A stretch of 49,593 nucleotides of DNA. Origin: a virus. Location: positions 1 through 49,593 of the IMG/VR virus record IMGVR_UViG_3300037961_001616. One strand, given 5' to 3'. Numbering within the stretch: position 1 is the stretch's first letter; the number at the start of each line of letters is the position of its first letter. A program made the translations under genes and the position numbers. The notes below the pieces were generated by a model. It was not told the origin of the DNA and searched no databases. It was given only the letters and a program-made list of their open reading frames with translations. Shown one piece after another: positions 42,201 to 49,488 of this stretch.

Positions 42201-45200
42201 GCCAAGAGAACGGAGACATGCTCTTCAGGACCGAAGGGGGGACGCTGACAGTATCCCCCTTGGAGGACGAGCTTATCATCGACAATATCTTCGTTGATCC
42301 TAGCGTTCAGCGACAGGGTGTTGCCACGGACTTGATTCGTGCGGTGATGAAGGAGTACGACGGCCAGCGTAGTCTCGACCAAATCGTCAACGACGAAAGG
42401 ATACCAGGTAAGCCGTACACAATCAAGTTCGGTATGACCGTCAGCCCTGAGGGTAAGGCTTTGGTTGAGTCAGTGCAGAAGGAGGTTGCTGAATGGAACA
42501 CGAGGCAGCAGAAGGCTAAAGACGGTGACGCTCTCTTCCAAGACGAGAGGGGTGCTATGGTACGTGAAGACAGCAAGGCCATCATCTACTCCCTCACATC
42601 CCCTGACGTATCCACCCCACTGCACGAGATGGCTCACGTCTTCGAGCACTACCTCACCGACGCAGAGCGCAAGCAGATTATGGAGTGGGCGGGGACCAAG
42701 GAGTGGAACCGCGACACCAGCGAAGCCTTTGCCGAAGGGTTCGAAGCCTGGCTAGCCGAAGGCGGACCGCAAGAGAACAGCCTCTTCAACGTATACGACT
42801 CCTTCAAGAAGTGGATGCTCGACATCTACGAAGGCATCACGGGCACCCCGCTCGAGCGCAAGCTCAACGATCCCATGCGTGCCATCTACGCAGAGATGAC
42901 GGGGGAGGCCCAAGCTCAGCGTCAGCAACAGGAGGCAGGACAGCCCAAGAAGATGCGGCGCTTCTCTCAGCGCGTGGCACAGAACGTAGAGGAGCTACGG
43001 GAGGACATCATCAACAACCCCAACTCCTACTACGAGCCGCAGAAGTATGCCGAGATTCGTGACCGCCTTGCCGAGATGACCCACGAGGAGCTCGTCACGG
43101 AGATGAAGCTGTCTGGTCTTACCAACCTGAGTGCCGCTGGAGGTCAGATTGGGGTGATGGCAGGGATTGAGCGCATGAACAGGGCCTTGGCAGAGGGAGA
43201 CTTTAACACCGTTAATTCAGTACAAGAAGAGCTAGCCAAGATTGGTACTGCGGCAGGTCAAATCCTGCGTCAGTTTGGGGAGCTTCGAACTTCTACCCCT
43301 GATAATCTCGTACGCTTCATTGAAGCACAGATGAAAAAGCGTGGTAGGGAGATGAACGATGCTCAGCGCAAGCGCATCACCGATATCGCCAACAGGTACA
43401 TGCAAGCTCAAGCCCAGTACAAGGAGACAATCAGGCAGCTCACCTTCGACGGTGGGTTAGATAAGGTTCAGTTCGACGCCTTGGAGGCTCAGGCCGAAGA
43501 GCAACAGAATCGAATCGGAAGTATCGAGAGGGAAATCGACACCTTTAGCAACACCAATATCGAACGTGGATGGGGCGACTTGGGTAGCATGCTCATTCAG
43601 GGTAACCTGCTCACCCCGATGTCTCAAGTCACTAACATCTTCGCCAACGCCGTCAACGCTACGTTGGCTATCCCACGTGACATCGCAGCCAAACTGTTGG
43701 AGCTTCCGACTAGAGCTATCGCAAAGGCTTTCGGAAAGGAGACTCAACCTTCGGGTAGGCAGTTTAGCATCAGTGCGTATCTGCACGGTGCTAGGCAGTT
43801 CGGGCGAGGGGTTGCGCAGTCCGCTCGGGAAGCATACACAGGTGAGACTAGTGATGTGTCTGAGTGGAGGATTCAGCGAGGGTTTGCGCCGCAACGTTCC
43901 TTGCTGGCTTTGCTGTCACCAAAAGGAATTGCAGTACAGAGGGCTAAGAGGAAAGGGGTGGAGGTAGATTCTCCATTGAGTAGCAATCAGAAGGCCAAGT
44001 TGTGGGTTCAGGGTACGTTCGGCATTCCTGCCGAGATTATGTTCCGCCTCTTGAGCTTAGGTGATACTCCATTCCGTAGGTATATGGAGGGGATTGACAT
44101 CTATCAAGCTGCCCTTGAAGCAGGAGTAACTAGAGATAAAGAGAAACTGCGTCAGTTCTTGAAGTACCCGCCTCGTAAAGCCCTCGAAGCAGCTCAAGAA
44201 TCAGGCAGGGCCCTGACCTTCCAGCAAGAAACAGCTTTCTCTAGGAATGCTCAGCGTGCAGTCAATGGTCTTATCAACTACGCAGAGCAGCAGACTGGAA
44301 GCAAGCGTGTCGGCGACGTCGTGAAGTTCATACTCAGGTCCAACGTTCCATACATCAAGACCCCAGCGAACATCTTGCTGGAGACCCTAGAGTACGCTTT
44401 CCTCCCACTGGCTGCAGTCAAGGGTGTAATGAAGAGCTCCCGTGGTGATGTGCGTGGAGCTACGCAGAGCTTTGCCAAGGGCTTCCTTGGATACATGGTC
44501 GGGCAGGCTGCAACGGAGTTGATTAAACAAGGCTTGATGTCTGGTGAACCAGAGTGGGGAGGGGATGAAGCAGAGAAGAACCTCGCTTACGACCAATTCC
44601 CTCCGAGCAGTATCAACGTCACGGGATTGCAGCGCTATCTTGCTGGTGGCGACCCATCGGTGCAGCCTGGGGATGTGTTCCGTTCGTACAAAAAGCTCGG
44701 TATTCCAGGTGTGATTATGGGTGCCAAGACGATGATTCCCGTTGATGAGTTGCCTGACGACAAGGCCCTACTCGACGACATCCTAGACAACGTTTATCGT
44801 AGCACTGGTACGCTGAACTACTTCCTCGATCAGAGCTTCATTCAAGGTATCAATAACCTCTTGAATGTCTTGACGGAAACCAACCCCGACCGTGTCGAGG
44901 GTAGGGTCGAGAAGTGGGTTGAGGGAACCATGAAGGCGATGATAGCCGCACCCCTTCCGAACACGCTTTCTGCTGTTCATAGGGCGGAGCGTGAGTTTCT
45001 CCCCGATGTACGAGTGACCAGAAATGAAACTCCAGGAGAGAGGCTGTACAAGAAGTTGCGTTACACAATCCTTGACAGGACATTTGGTGGTAGCGAAATC
45101 CCCGTCCGCATCAACTGGAAGGGACTCCCGATTCAGCAGACCCCACCTGGTGCTTCGGCGTGGCAGTACAACCTGCTTGACGTGACTAAGGCTAGGCAGG

Positions 45201-45667
45201 GGGAGGCTGACCCCGTAAGCAACGAAATCTACAGGCTGTACGAGGTTACCGATGAGATAAGCAAAGTGGTTTCAACTCCTTCGTTTGCAAAAAGCAGGAC
45301 GTTCAACGTTCCAAGCCTAAAGCGCAAGGATCGCATGAAGCTACGCAGGGCGGGGGTAAATACCAGCTTTGCTGATGACCTAGAGTTTAAGAAGCAGAAA
45401 ATCTCATTCTCTGTAGAACAGCTTAACCAGCTCATGCAGGTGGCAGGACAGCAACGCTACGCCGAGGTTCAGGACCTCATCAACTCATCCAAGTACGCAC
45501 GCATGAGCGACGAGCAGAGGCTGTCGGCCCTCGACAAGGTGGCCGCCAAGTACAACGGTCGCCTCGAAGACGGAAACAGGCCAGGCGTATTCGCTGACCA
45601 CAGCGTGCTCTTGATGCAGTTCATCCAACAGCTTTACGATGGCAGACAAGAAGTTCAAGGACAGTAA
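39275..45667 (+). CDS. Giant internal virion protein with GNAT-like and metallopeptidase motifs
   Basis: The 2130-residue protein is the largest gene here. Residues 5-65 are two tandem copies of a unit (LEFLYNTLRERSLVDPQSNF / QKFLYDALRQRQLVDPNSSF). About 190-380 is Gly/Ala-rich and hydrophobic, likely membrane-active. Around 990-1025 is a GNAT-like fold with IDNIFVDPSVQRQGVATDLI (Gln-Arg-Gln-Gly-Val-Ala as acetyl-CoA loop). At 1117-1121 a HEMAH zinc-peptidase motif is followed by TSEAFAEGFEAWL, with Glu1150 or Glu1154 as third ligand. The rest is helical. Such 'polyvalent' proteins are ejected with DNA and act in the new host. A run of ten A's lies at 39487-39496. Confidence 0.7.
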   Translation: MNEERLEFLYNTLRERSLVDPQSNFEQFRGAYATTDRQKFLYDALRQRQLVDPNSSFTQFQSAYFTPSDEVKKKDTATQAGLAMAGGPDSETPAIPGVVGDLIRSVPYFGDFVDDIYRAGAAGLYRGASTTEVFKGAFGGELDEDDYDDILANMRTVNQYGQSDEAKQFQKEYEEADGFFDQLYVMATNPTAMGEVMVGSIAQMVATATERGGLATMAAGAATAAPVGLAGGPLAGVTVPSAALSGAVGALSGATDATATMLEIIREELDKGGMELTKDNLQAVFQDQETVKKMRSKALSRGIPIAVMDAVTMGVAGKVVQTLGAGVKGTLAGGAVEMLGGGAGEAAAQVVSGDPLNQGDILLEAAAEGPMVVTSLITGKRPKYTVGGQKVSRQDFENYINSGEDLTKAEVKNDPKLEEQLQEQKEKSGILKDLPEDMVEADRMRAMELERERGKKAGSKLEVNKKRVSDIDTELKDIYRRYFDEGQRKTEEDKGKKTVVPNADEILANIGKVRPKTLRGLYEVNKQMFGLDEEQALANTIIMDRMIGQMAKRAGVEKQAMYGEIGFVKGDEATAQGLRENGTALFQNDFSDVETGITYRYDKNTDEWAALEEDGTITRNKTLADFEGEPMLVHGPDVAFSGSIMVGDEEVVKGQGGMYYPIKYLQDGVFWASKGVGPTNQAIASLNKSGRTSSTGNGYMVLMTGGFDKILNSFTGFGSVMNILNHVHEKGLYGVSQTRFQKALRDAYKTKFKGKAVFEKGVVAASGGTKDMVAQLVEDSRDLSFAARAAILDNFFDSLANGMNRSTVENRVAFKKFLAGDNPAFNKLAFRGRALIKKTDLFDGFSYMIGEPFLRDMKRGEKGSYAYAVLEAVRPEGMSRNADLVEYSGESKHDSYPSVIKLKEGVKFRLHALSDHSARYEDSFKHPQTGTMKTPTGANVFGGQIQMGVDVMQVTGVKPKEAGVTKGPERTVNIESQENGDMLFRTEGGTLTVSPLEDELIIDNIFVDPSVQRQGVATDLIRAVMKEYDGQRSLDQIVNDERIPGKPYTIKFGMTVSPEGKALVESVQKEVAEWNTRQQKAKDGDALFQDERGAMVREDSKAIIYSLTSPDVSTPLHEMAHVFEHYLTDAERKQIMEWAGTKEWNRDTSEAFAEGFEAWLAEGGPQENSLFNVYDSFKKWMLDIYEGITGTPLERKLNDPMRAIYAEMTGEAQAQRQQQEAGQPKKMRRFSQRVAQNVEELREDIINNPNSYYEPQKYAEIRDRLAEMTHEELVTEMKLSGLTNLSAAGGQIGVMAGIERMNRALAEGDFNTVNSVQEELAKIGTAAGQILRQFGELRTSTPDNLVRFIEAQMKKRGREMNDAQRKRITDIANRYMQAQAQYKETIRQLTFDGGLDKVQFDALEAQAEEQQNRIGSIEREIDTFSNTNIERGWGDLGSMLIQGNLLTPMSQVTNIFANAVNATLAIPRDIAAKLLELPTRAIAKAFGKETQPSGRQFSISAYLHGARQFGRGVAQSAREAYTGETSDVSEWRIQRGFAPQRSLLALLSPKGIAVQRAKRKGVEVDSPLSSNQKAKLWVQGTFGIPAEIMFRLLSLGDTPFRRYMEGIDIYQAALEAGVTRDKEKLRQFLKYPPRKALEAAQESGRALTFQQETAFSRNAQRAVNGLINYAEQQTGSKRVGDVVKFILRSNVPYIKTPANILLETLEYAFLPLAAVKGVMKSSRGDVRGATQSFAKGFLGYMVGQAATELIKQGLMSGEPEWGGDEAEKNLAYDQFPPSSINVTGLQRYLAGGDPSVQPGDVFRSYKKLGIPGVIMGAKTMIPVDELPDDKALLDDILDNVYRSTGTLNYFLDQSFIQGINNLLNVLTETNPDRVEGRVEKWVEGTMKAMIAAPLPNTLSAVHRAEREFLPDVRVTRNETPGERLYKKLRYTILDRTFGGSEIPVRINWKGLPIQQTPPGASAWQYNLLDVTKARQGEADPVSNEIYRLYEVTDEISKVVSTPSFAKSRTFNVPSLKRKDRMKLRRAGVNTSFADDLEFKKQKISFSVEQLNQLMQVAGQQRYAEVQDLINSSKYARMSDEQRLSALDKVAAKYNGRLEDGNRPGVFADHSVLLMQFIQQLYDGRQEVQGQ

Positions 45668-46082
45668 GGTCGGGAAGTGGCTCACTGAAAAGCTACCCGA
45701 TGTAGCCAGCACCATGGGGGATGTCCTCCCCGATCGTGGGATGCTCGGTGTGCTCAAGCGCGTAGTGGACGGGAGCCCAGAGCTTACCCCCGCAGAGAAA
45801 CTAGAGTTCGAGAAGCTGGCTATGCAGCAAGAGATTTCCGCTCAAGAGCAAGTGACCCGCAGGTGGGAGGCCGACGCCAAGGGGGACATCAAGCTAGCTA
45901 AGTACATCCGCCCTGTCACACTCATCGTACTCACCCTGTTCTTCATGGGGGTGATGGTGTGGGATGGGTTGGACCAAGAGTTCATGCCCCCCGAGAACTA
46001 CATCAGGCTACTCGAGCTGCTGATGCTCACGGTATTCGGGGCGTACTTCGCGGGTAGGACGGTAGAGAAAGTCAAACGCTGA
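45639..46082 (+). CDS. Holin (3TM-holin-like)
   Basis: The 147-residue protein has a basic N-terminus (KFKDSKVGKWLTEKL), a helical middle (LEFEKLAMQQEISAQEQVTR) and two clear membrane helices at about 88-108 and 119-140. A possible third weaker one lies at the N-terminal side of this pair (KYIRPVTLIVLTLFFMGVMV). This order matches the 3TM holin superfamily (Holin_3TMs). It would open the inner membrane so that the M15 endolysin at 3515 reaches the wall. It begins 29 bases before the end of the giant gene, and its last bases overlap the possible leftward peptide at 46072. Confidence 0.78.
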   Translation: MADKKFKDSKVGKWLTEKLPDVASTMGDVLPDRGMLGVLKRVVDGSPELTPAEKLEFEKLAMQQEISAQEQVTRRWEADAKGDIKLAKYIRPVTLIVLTLFFMGVMVWDGLDQEFMPPENYIRLLELLMLTVFGAYFAGRTVEKVKR

Positions 46083-46128
46083 CGCTCATCGCGCCAAGGA
46101 TAAAGAGGAAAACGAGAACGAAAGTCAT
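46072..46128 (-). CDS. Possible 18-residue hydrophobic peptide, leaderless
   Basis: On the minus strand an ATG at 46126-46128 opens MTFVLVFLFILGAMSVSV and a TGA stop. It is preceded by five bases (GAGGT) and a TACCTTTG element with a TTG 20 bases further back. The peptide is one hydrophobic helix. It lies between the convergent holin and the leftward terminator and overlaps the last bases of the holin gene. It might tune lysis, or the transcript may simply be an antisense RNA. There is no direct evidence of translation. Confidence 0.35.
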   Translation of the reverse strand: MTFVLVFLFILGAMSVSV

Positions 46129-46133
46129 ACCTC

Positions 46134-46164
46134 CAAAGGTACGTAACATTCTGTTAACACGCAA
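46134..46164 (-). promoter_or_regulatory. Bacteroidota-type promoter, leftward (TTG-N20-TACCTTTG)
   Basis: On the minus strand TTG (46162-46164) and TACCTTTG (46134-46141) are 20 bases apart, a full match to the Bacteroidota -33/-7 pair. It lies downstream of the leftward terminator at 46174-46207, so it must serve something other than the reductase operon. The transcript would run antisense to the holin and giant gene. Confidence 0.6.
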
Positions 46165-46173
46165 GCCTGAAGT

Positions 46174-46207
46174 AAAAAGAGGGAGGTGACGTTTCACCCC
46201 CCTCCCT
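46174..46207 (-). terminator. Terminator of the leftward operon
   Basis: Arms at 46180-46189 and 46194-46207 form a ten-pair stem with four unpaired C's on the plus strand and a CGTT loop. Read leftward, the stem is followed by TTTTT (46178-46174). It would end transcription from the reductase gene and the tRNA, and also block readthrough into the late genes. Confidence 0.75.
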
Positions 46208-46293
46208 AAACCAAAATCAAACTCGCCTCAATCTCTCGCTCCTACAAAACCTAATGCAGGGGCAAGGTAGTACAGCTTTTTGGTTCCCACAAG

Positions 46294-46365
46294 TAGCCTC
46301 GCCAGGAATCGAACCTGGATCTAAGGTTTAGGAAACCCTCGTTCTATCCGTTGAACTACGAGGCC
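46294..46365 (-). tRNA. tRNA-Arg (anticodon CCT)
   Basis: On the minus strand the sequence folds as a tRNA. The acceptor arms are GGCCTCG and CGAGGCT, with a G-T first pair. The D-arm is GTTC/GAAC, and the anticodon stem is AGGGT/ACCTT with loop TTCCTAA, giving anticodon CCT. The T-arm is CCAGG/CCTGG with loop TTCGATT. The discriminator base is A and no CCA is encoded. It reads AGG, a codon common in this phage (for example two in a row in the terminase gene near 8160). It is 29 bases after the reductase stop and probably cut from the same transcript. Confidence 0.92.
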
Positions 46366-46394
46366 GTGGTAGAGCTGGCTTACCCAGCACTGAC

Positions 46395-48290
46395 TTATCG
46401 GACGGGACATGCGCCGCTGTCGCAGTTGTCAATCTCGATGTCGTCCAGCTTGAGGCTGTTCAGGCTCGTGATTGGGGTGACAGAAGCAACCATCTGATTG
46501 TATGTATCTACATCTATTTCTTCCATCGGGGCCTGATCGAACCCGTGGTCGTTGTGCAGCAGGAAGCTCACCGACTTGGTGTTGAAGTAGTTGTCGTGCA
46601 GCCACCAGCGGATAGCCTCGAGCTCCTCCTTGCGGTAGTAGATGGTGACAGAGACAGAGTTGTCTGACCACTCAAGTTGCAACCTCTTGATGACCTCGAG
46701 CTGGTCGATGGCAGACATGTCGTCAGCGAACTGCGTGCCTTCAGGGAAGGAGCAGGGGAAGGAGACCACCACCGTACTGTGGTCCTCGGTCCCGTCGAAG
46801 TTGCGGACGTACTCTACGTGGTACCCATTCGACCGAGCAACTGATGCCAACTCGCTATCTGTTGCCATTCGGATTCGTCTAATGTAGTATCGGGAGAATC
46901 CAGGGTGTGCGCCAGGTGTAACACCAGCAAGAAGTGACAGCGTTCCAGAGGGTTTAACTGTAGTAAGTTTGATGGAATGAGGAAACCCATGAATCTTTGA
47001 ATACTCTTTGTCGTACCCCCTAAGGTACGTGTAAACGTCACTGAGCCATCCGCGCTGTTCCTCGCTAGCCTGCAGGTATCCCGTCACACCAATCCCCATC
47101 CTCATGTTCTGGTGCACGATGTCCTCGGTCTCCTTCAAGGAGCACGGGATCGAGAGGCTGTGCTTGTTGATGCGGTACAGGTATCGGGCTACGTTACGCA
47201 GCTCCTTCTTGCTCTCGATATTCGGGAGGTAAATCTCTGCAAGGCAGCACGTCTCGAAGTTGGCTAGGCTCTGCTCTGCGCACGGGTTGAATCCCATCAC
47301 GTCAGGATCGGGGTACTCGGTATCGCCTGTCCTCCCCATGCGGCGGGATGCGTCAAGGTTGATGAGACCGTAAGGCTCACCGTTACCATTGTACCCCTCC
47401 CAAAACTCCTCAGGCAGGTCACCGATGTCACTGCACGCCACAGAGTTGTTGCTCATGGCCCTCCAGTTCGGGATGCCACCAAGGTCCCAACGCTTGGCAC
47501 GCAGGTACTCGATGTCGTCGTGGTCACCGATGGCAATCTGTGCGGAGCGACGGACGTTGCCTGCCACCACAATCTTGCCGATGATGTTCATGATATCTAG
47601 GCAGTCCACGGGGCGGAGGCGCTCACCTGAGCGAGAGTTCAACAGCTTGTTGATTTCAATCATCCCCCACACCAAGTCCTCGCTGCCTGAAGCTGTCCCC
47701 CCAAAGCCTTTAATCTTGGCTCCCTTGGGGCGGATGAGGTGGGTGGCGAAGGTGAAGCTCTCCCCCGTCTCAAAGCTAGCCCGAAGCGTACGGTCCAGCA
47801 GTTCCACCCAACCCTCACGGGAGTCGGGGACGATGAAGTCTGCGTCGTTCTCGTCCTTGCGTGTCACCTCCACCGAAGCCTTGACCTTCGGGAGCTGGTA
47901 CACGTGCTCACGTTGGATGTTGAACCCTACCCCTGAGCCGAGCATCAGCATCTCAAAGGCCCACGTAAACGGACGGATTGGTTGGTCGACCACCACGAAG
48001 CTGCAGTTCTGCAAGCTAGGCAGGCCGAGCCTGTCCACCGTCTCGGTACCCAACTGCCACAAGAACCTCCCTGCCACGGTGCCCTTCAGGCTCATCATAA
48101 TCTCCTTCAACTCCTCCTGCTCGTAGATGGCGAAGTTGCATCCGAGCTGGTCGTTGCAGGCTTTGATGACGCGGTCAACAGTTTCCTCCCACTCTTCTGT
48201 GCGGTCGGCGAACGGGCGAGAGTAGGTACGCTTGTAGGTGGCATACCCGACCTCTCCCCAGGGGATGTCTTGGGGTGTGTAAGTCTTCAT
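46395..48290 (-). CDS. Class II (adenosylcobalamin-dependent) ribonucleoside-triphosphate reductase
   Basis: The 631-residue enzyme makes deoxyribonucleotides using a B12-derived radical. Seen are LPSLQNCSFVVVDQ with the active-site Cys, GSGVGFNIQREHVYQ, and NPCAEQSLANFETCCLAEIY holding the radical-site Cys and the Glu. VKPSGTLSLLAGVTPG and the C-terminal CDSGACPVR, whose two Cys relay electrons from thioredoxin, are also present. This matches monomeric RTPR-type class II enzymes found in many phages. It works without oxygen-dependent activation and uses host cobalamin. It begins 20 bases from the upstream leftward gene. Confidence 0.9.
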   Translation of the reverse strand: MKTYTPQDIPWGEVGYATYKRTYSRPFADRTEEWEETVDRVIKACNDQLGCNFAIYEQEELKEIMMSLKGTVAGRFLWQLGTETVDRLGLPSLQNCSFVVVDQPIRPFTWAFEMLMLGSGVGFNIQREHVYQLPKVKASVEVTRKDENDADFIVPDSREGWVELLDRTLRASFETGESFTFATHLIRPKGAKIKGFGGTASGSEDLVWGMIEINKLLNSRSGERLRPVDCLDIMNIIGKIVVAGNVRRSAQIAIGDHDDIEYLRAKRWDLGGIPNWRAMSNNSVACSDIGDLPEEFWEGYNGNGEPYGLINLDASRRMGRTGDTEYPDPDVMGFNPCAEQSLANFETCCLAEIYLPNIESKKELRNVARYLYRINKHSLSIPCSLKETEDIVHQNMRMGIGVTGYLQASEEQRGWLSDVYTYLRGYDKEYSKIHGFPHSIKLTTVKPSGTLSLLAGVTPGAHPGFSRYYIRRIRMATDSELASVARSNGYHVEYVRNFDGTEDHSTVVVSFPCSFPEGTQFADDMSAIDQLEVIKRLQLEWSDNSVSVTIYYRKEELEAIRWWLHDNYFNTKSVSFLLHNDHGFDQAPMEEIDVDTYNQMVASVTPITSLNSLKLDDIEIDNCDSGACPVR

Positions 48291-48310
48291 ACGTTTCTTG
48301 GAAAGGGCCT

Positions 48311-48829
48311 CTAAGATACGGCGATTTTCTCTATCGTCGTAGTACTCGGATGTGGGAAGCTAAGTGCATACGGACGCACGTGAAAGCTGTCCAAATCGAC
48401 GAGGTCGTTGATGGTCACAATCGTGATGAGGTCCTCCCTACCCTTCCTTCTGTACAGCTTCTTGTACGCCTGAGACTTAGGGACTAGGCGAGTCATGTCG
48501 GTGACATCGAGGGCAAATTCCAAGAGGTTCTTGCGTAGGACAGTAACGAACCCACCCATCTCTGGGAGGTCGAAGCTAATCCAGTCTGCCTTCCCATACA
48601 TCCACCCTGCGTTGCCTTGTACGTTCTTGAACTCCAACCAAATCTCCTCTGGTAGGTTGTTTCCCTTCACGTCCACGCTCCCCTCCTCGTCGAAGAAGTC
48701 GATGTGGTCGAACATGTCCTGTTGCTTGGTGGCCTTGCGTGCGTTGGGTCGGGCACGCATGTACCTCTTCTCAATGAACCGCCCCTGACGCATGGCTTGG
48801 TGGCGCTTGCTTAGGAACTTACCTCCCAT
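48311..48829 (-). CDS. Possible PD-(D/E)XK-fold nuclease
   Basis: The 172-residue protein has a basic N-terminus (FLSKRHQAMRQGRFIEKRYM). A nuclease-like core follows: DHIDFFDEEGSVDVKG (acidic residues and a D-x-K), then a strand with EIWLEFKNVQGNAGWMYGKA, and ADWISFDLPEMGG. Later comes LYRRKGREDLITIVTINDL. The order resembles a restriction-endonuclease-like fold found in phage replication clusters. It precedes the reductase gene. Activity is inferred from the motif only. Confidence 0.5.
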   Translation of the reverse strand: MGGKFLSKRHQAMRQGRFIEKRYMRARPNARKATKQQDMFDHIDFFDEEGSVDVKGNNLPEEIWLEFKNVQGNAGWMYGKADWISFDLPEMGGFVTVLRKNLLEFALDVTDMTRLVPKSQAYKKLYRRKGREDLITIVTINDLVDLDSFHVRPYALSFPHPSTTTIEKIAVS

Positions 48830-49031
48830 TGTACTCCTTTACGGCCTCCTTAATCAAGTCCAGCTCCACTCCGATGCGGGTGATTAACCCGTACATCACC
48901 TGTCCTACCCCCTCCACTGTATCTAGCGGCTCCCCGTTTCGATCGTGCAGCTTCTCGTAGAGGCTGTCCATCTCATTGTGGACGCGCGTGCACGCTAGGT
49001 GATACAGTCTCGATAACTCATTCTTTTCCAT
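48819..49031 (-). CDS. Small helical protein, unknown function
   Basis: The 70-residue protein is charged and helical (ELSRLYHLACTRVHNEMDSL; VMYGLITRIGVELDLIKEAV). It overlaps the genes on both sides by 11 and 14 bases, which supports it being real and coupled. No motif was recognised. Confidence 0.55.
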   Translation of the reverse strand: MEKNELSRLYHLACTRVHNEMDSLYEKLHDRNGEPLDTVEGVGQVMYGLITRIGVELDLIKEAVKEYNGR

Positions 49032-49476
49032 CCCCTCTAAACTGAATGATGTCTTGAATCGCTTGGTCTACTTGCTCCTTGTTCTTCGCAAGATACACCG
49101 CATAAGGTAACTCATTCAAAGTCAAGTACCTAAGGAACAGCTTCCACCTCATCGGGAAGTCGTGGTGCGACCCAAGGTACATCCCCTTGGTCTCTATCAT
49201 CCAGTCGTGGTCCCTGCCCACGAAGTCTGGCGTGTACTTGATGGGAAGCTGTTTGGTCCCGCTCCTGTCTGACATCAGCTTGGCTTTGCTGGTCATCTTC
49301 CAGTAGCGGTAGGGGAATCGGAAGCTGTCTATGAGTACGAATTCGTGTTCTTCGTAGTCAAAACTTAGCCCGTATTCAGATAACTGGTCCGCGCAGTACT
49401 TCTCTAGGTTGGATTTGTACCTCCCCAGAGTTTTTTTTGTGTGTGCACGAGAACGCTTCTTCCTCTTCCCCTTCAC
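49018..49476 (-). CDS. PD-(D/E)XK endonuclease (phage endonuclease I-like)
   Basis: The 152-residue protein has the catalytic series YTPDFVGRDHDWMIETKG: Asp in PDF, then Glu-x-Lys in IETKG. DFPMRWKLFLRYL and LPYAVYLAKN follow, matching the T7 endonuclease I-type resolvase fold. A very basic N-terminus (KGKRKKRSRAHTKKTLGRYK) would bind DNA. It could cut branched DNA or host DNA. The start read here is GTG at 49476; no in-frame ATG is close. It overlaps the next gene by 14 bases. Confidence 0.75.
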   Translation of the reverse strand: MKGKRKKRSRAHTKKTLGRYKSNLEKYCADQLSEYGLSFDYEEHEFVLIDSFRFPYRYWKMTSKAKLMSDRSGTKQLPIKYTPDFVGRDHDWMIETKGMYLGSHHDFPMRWKLFLRYLTLNELPYAVYLAKNKEQVDQAIQDIIQFRGDGKE

Positions 49477-49488
49477 TGCAAGGGCAAG

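Noticed and set aside
46208-46293. Further gene in the gap between the terminator and the tRNA
   Set aside because: Only short frames without start context on either strand; nothing recognisable.
47389-48126. 245-codon rightward frame across the reductase gene
   Set aside because: The reductase on the other strand has complete catalytic motifs; this is its shadow.
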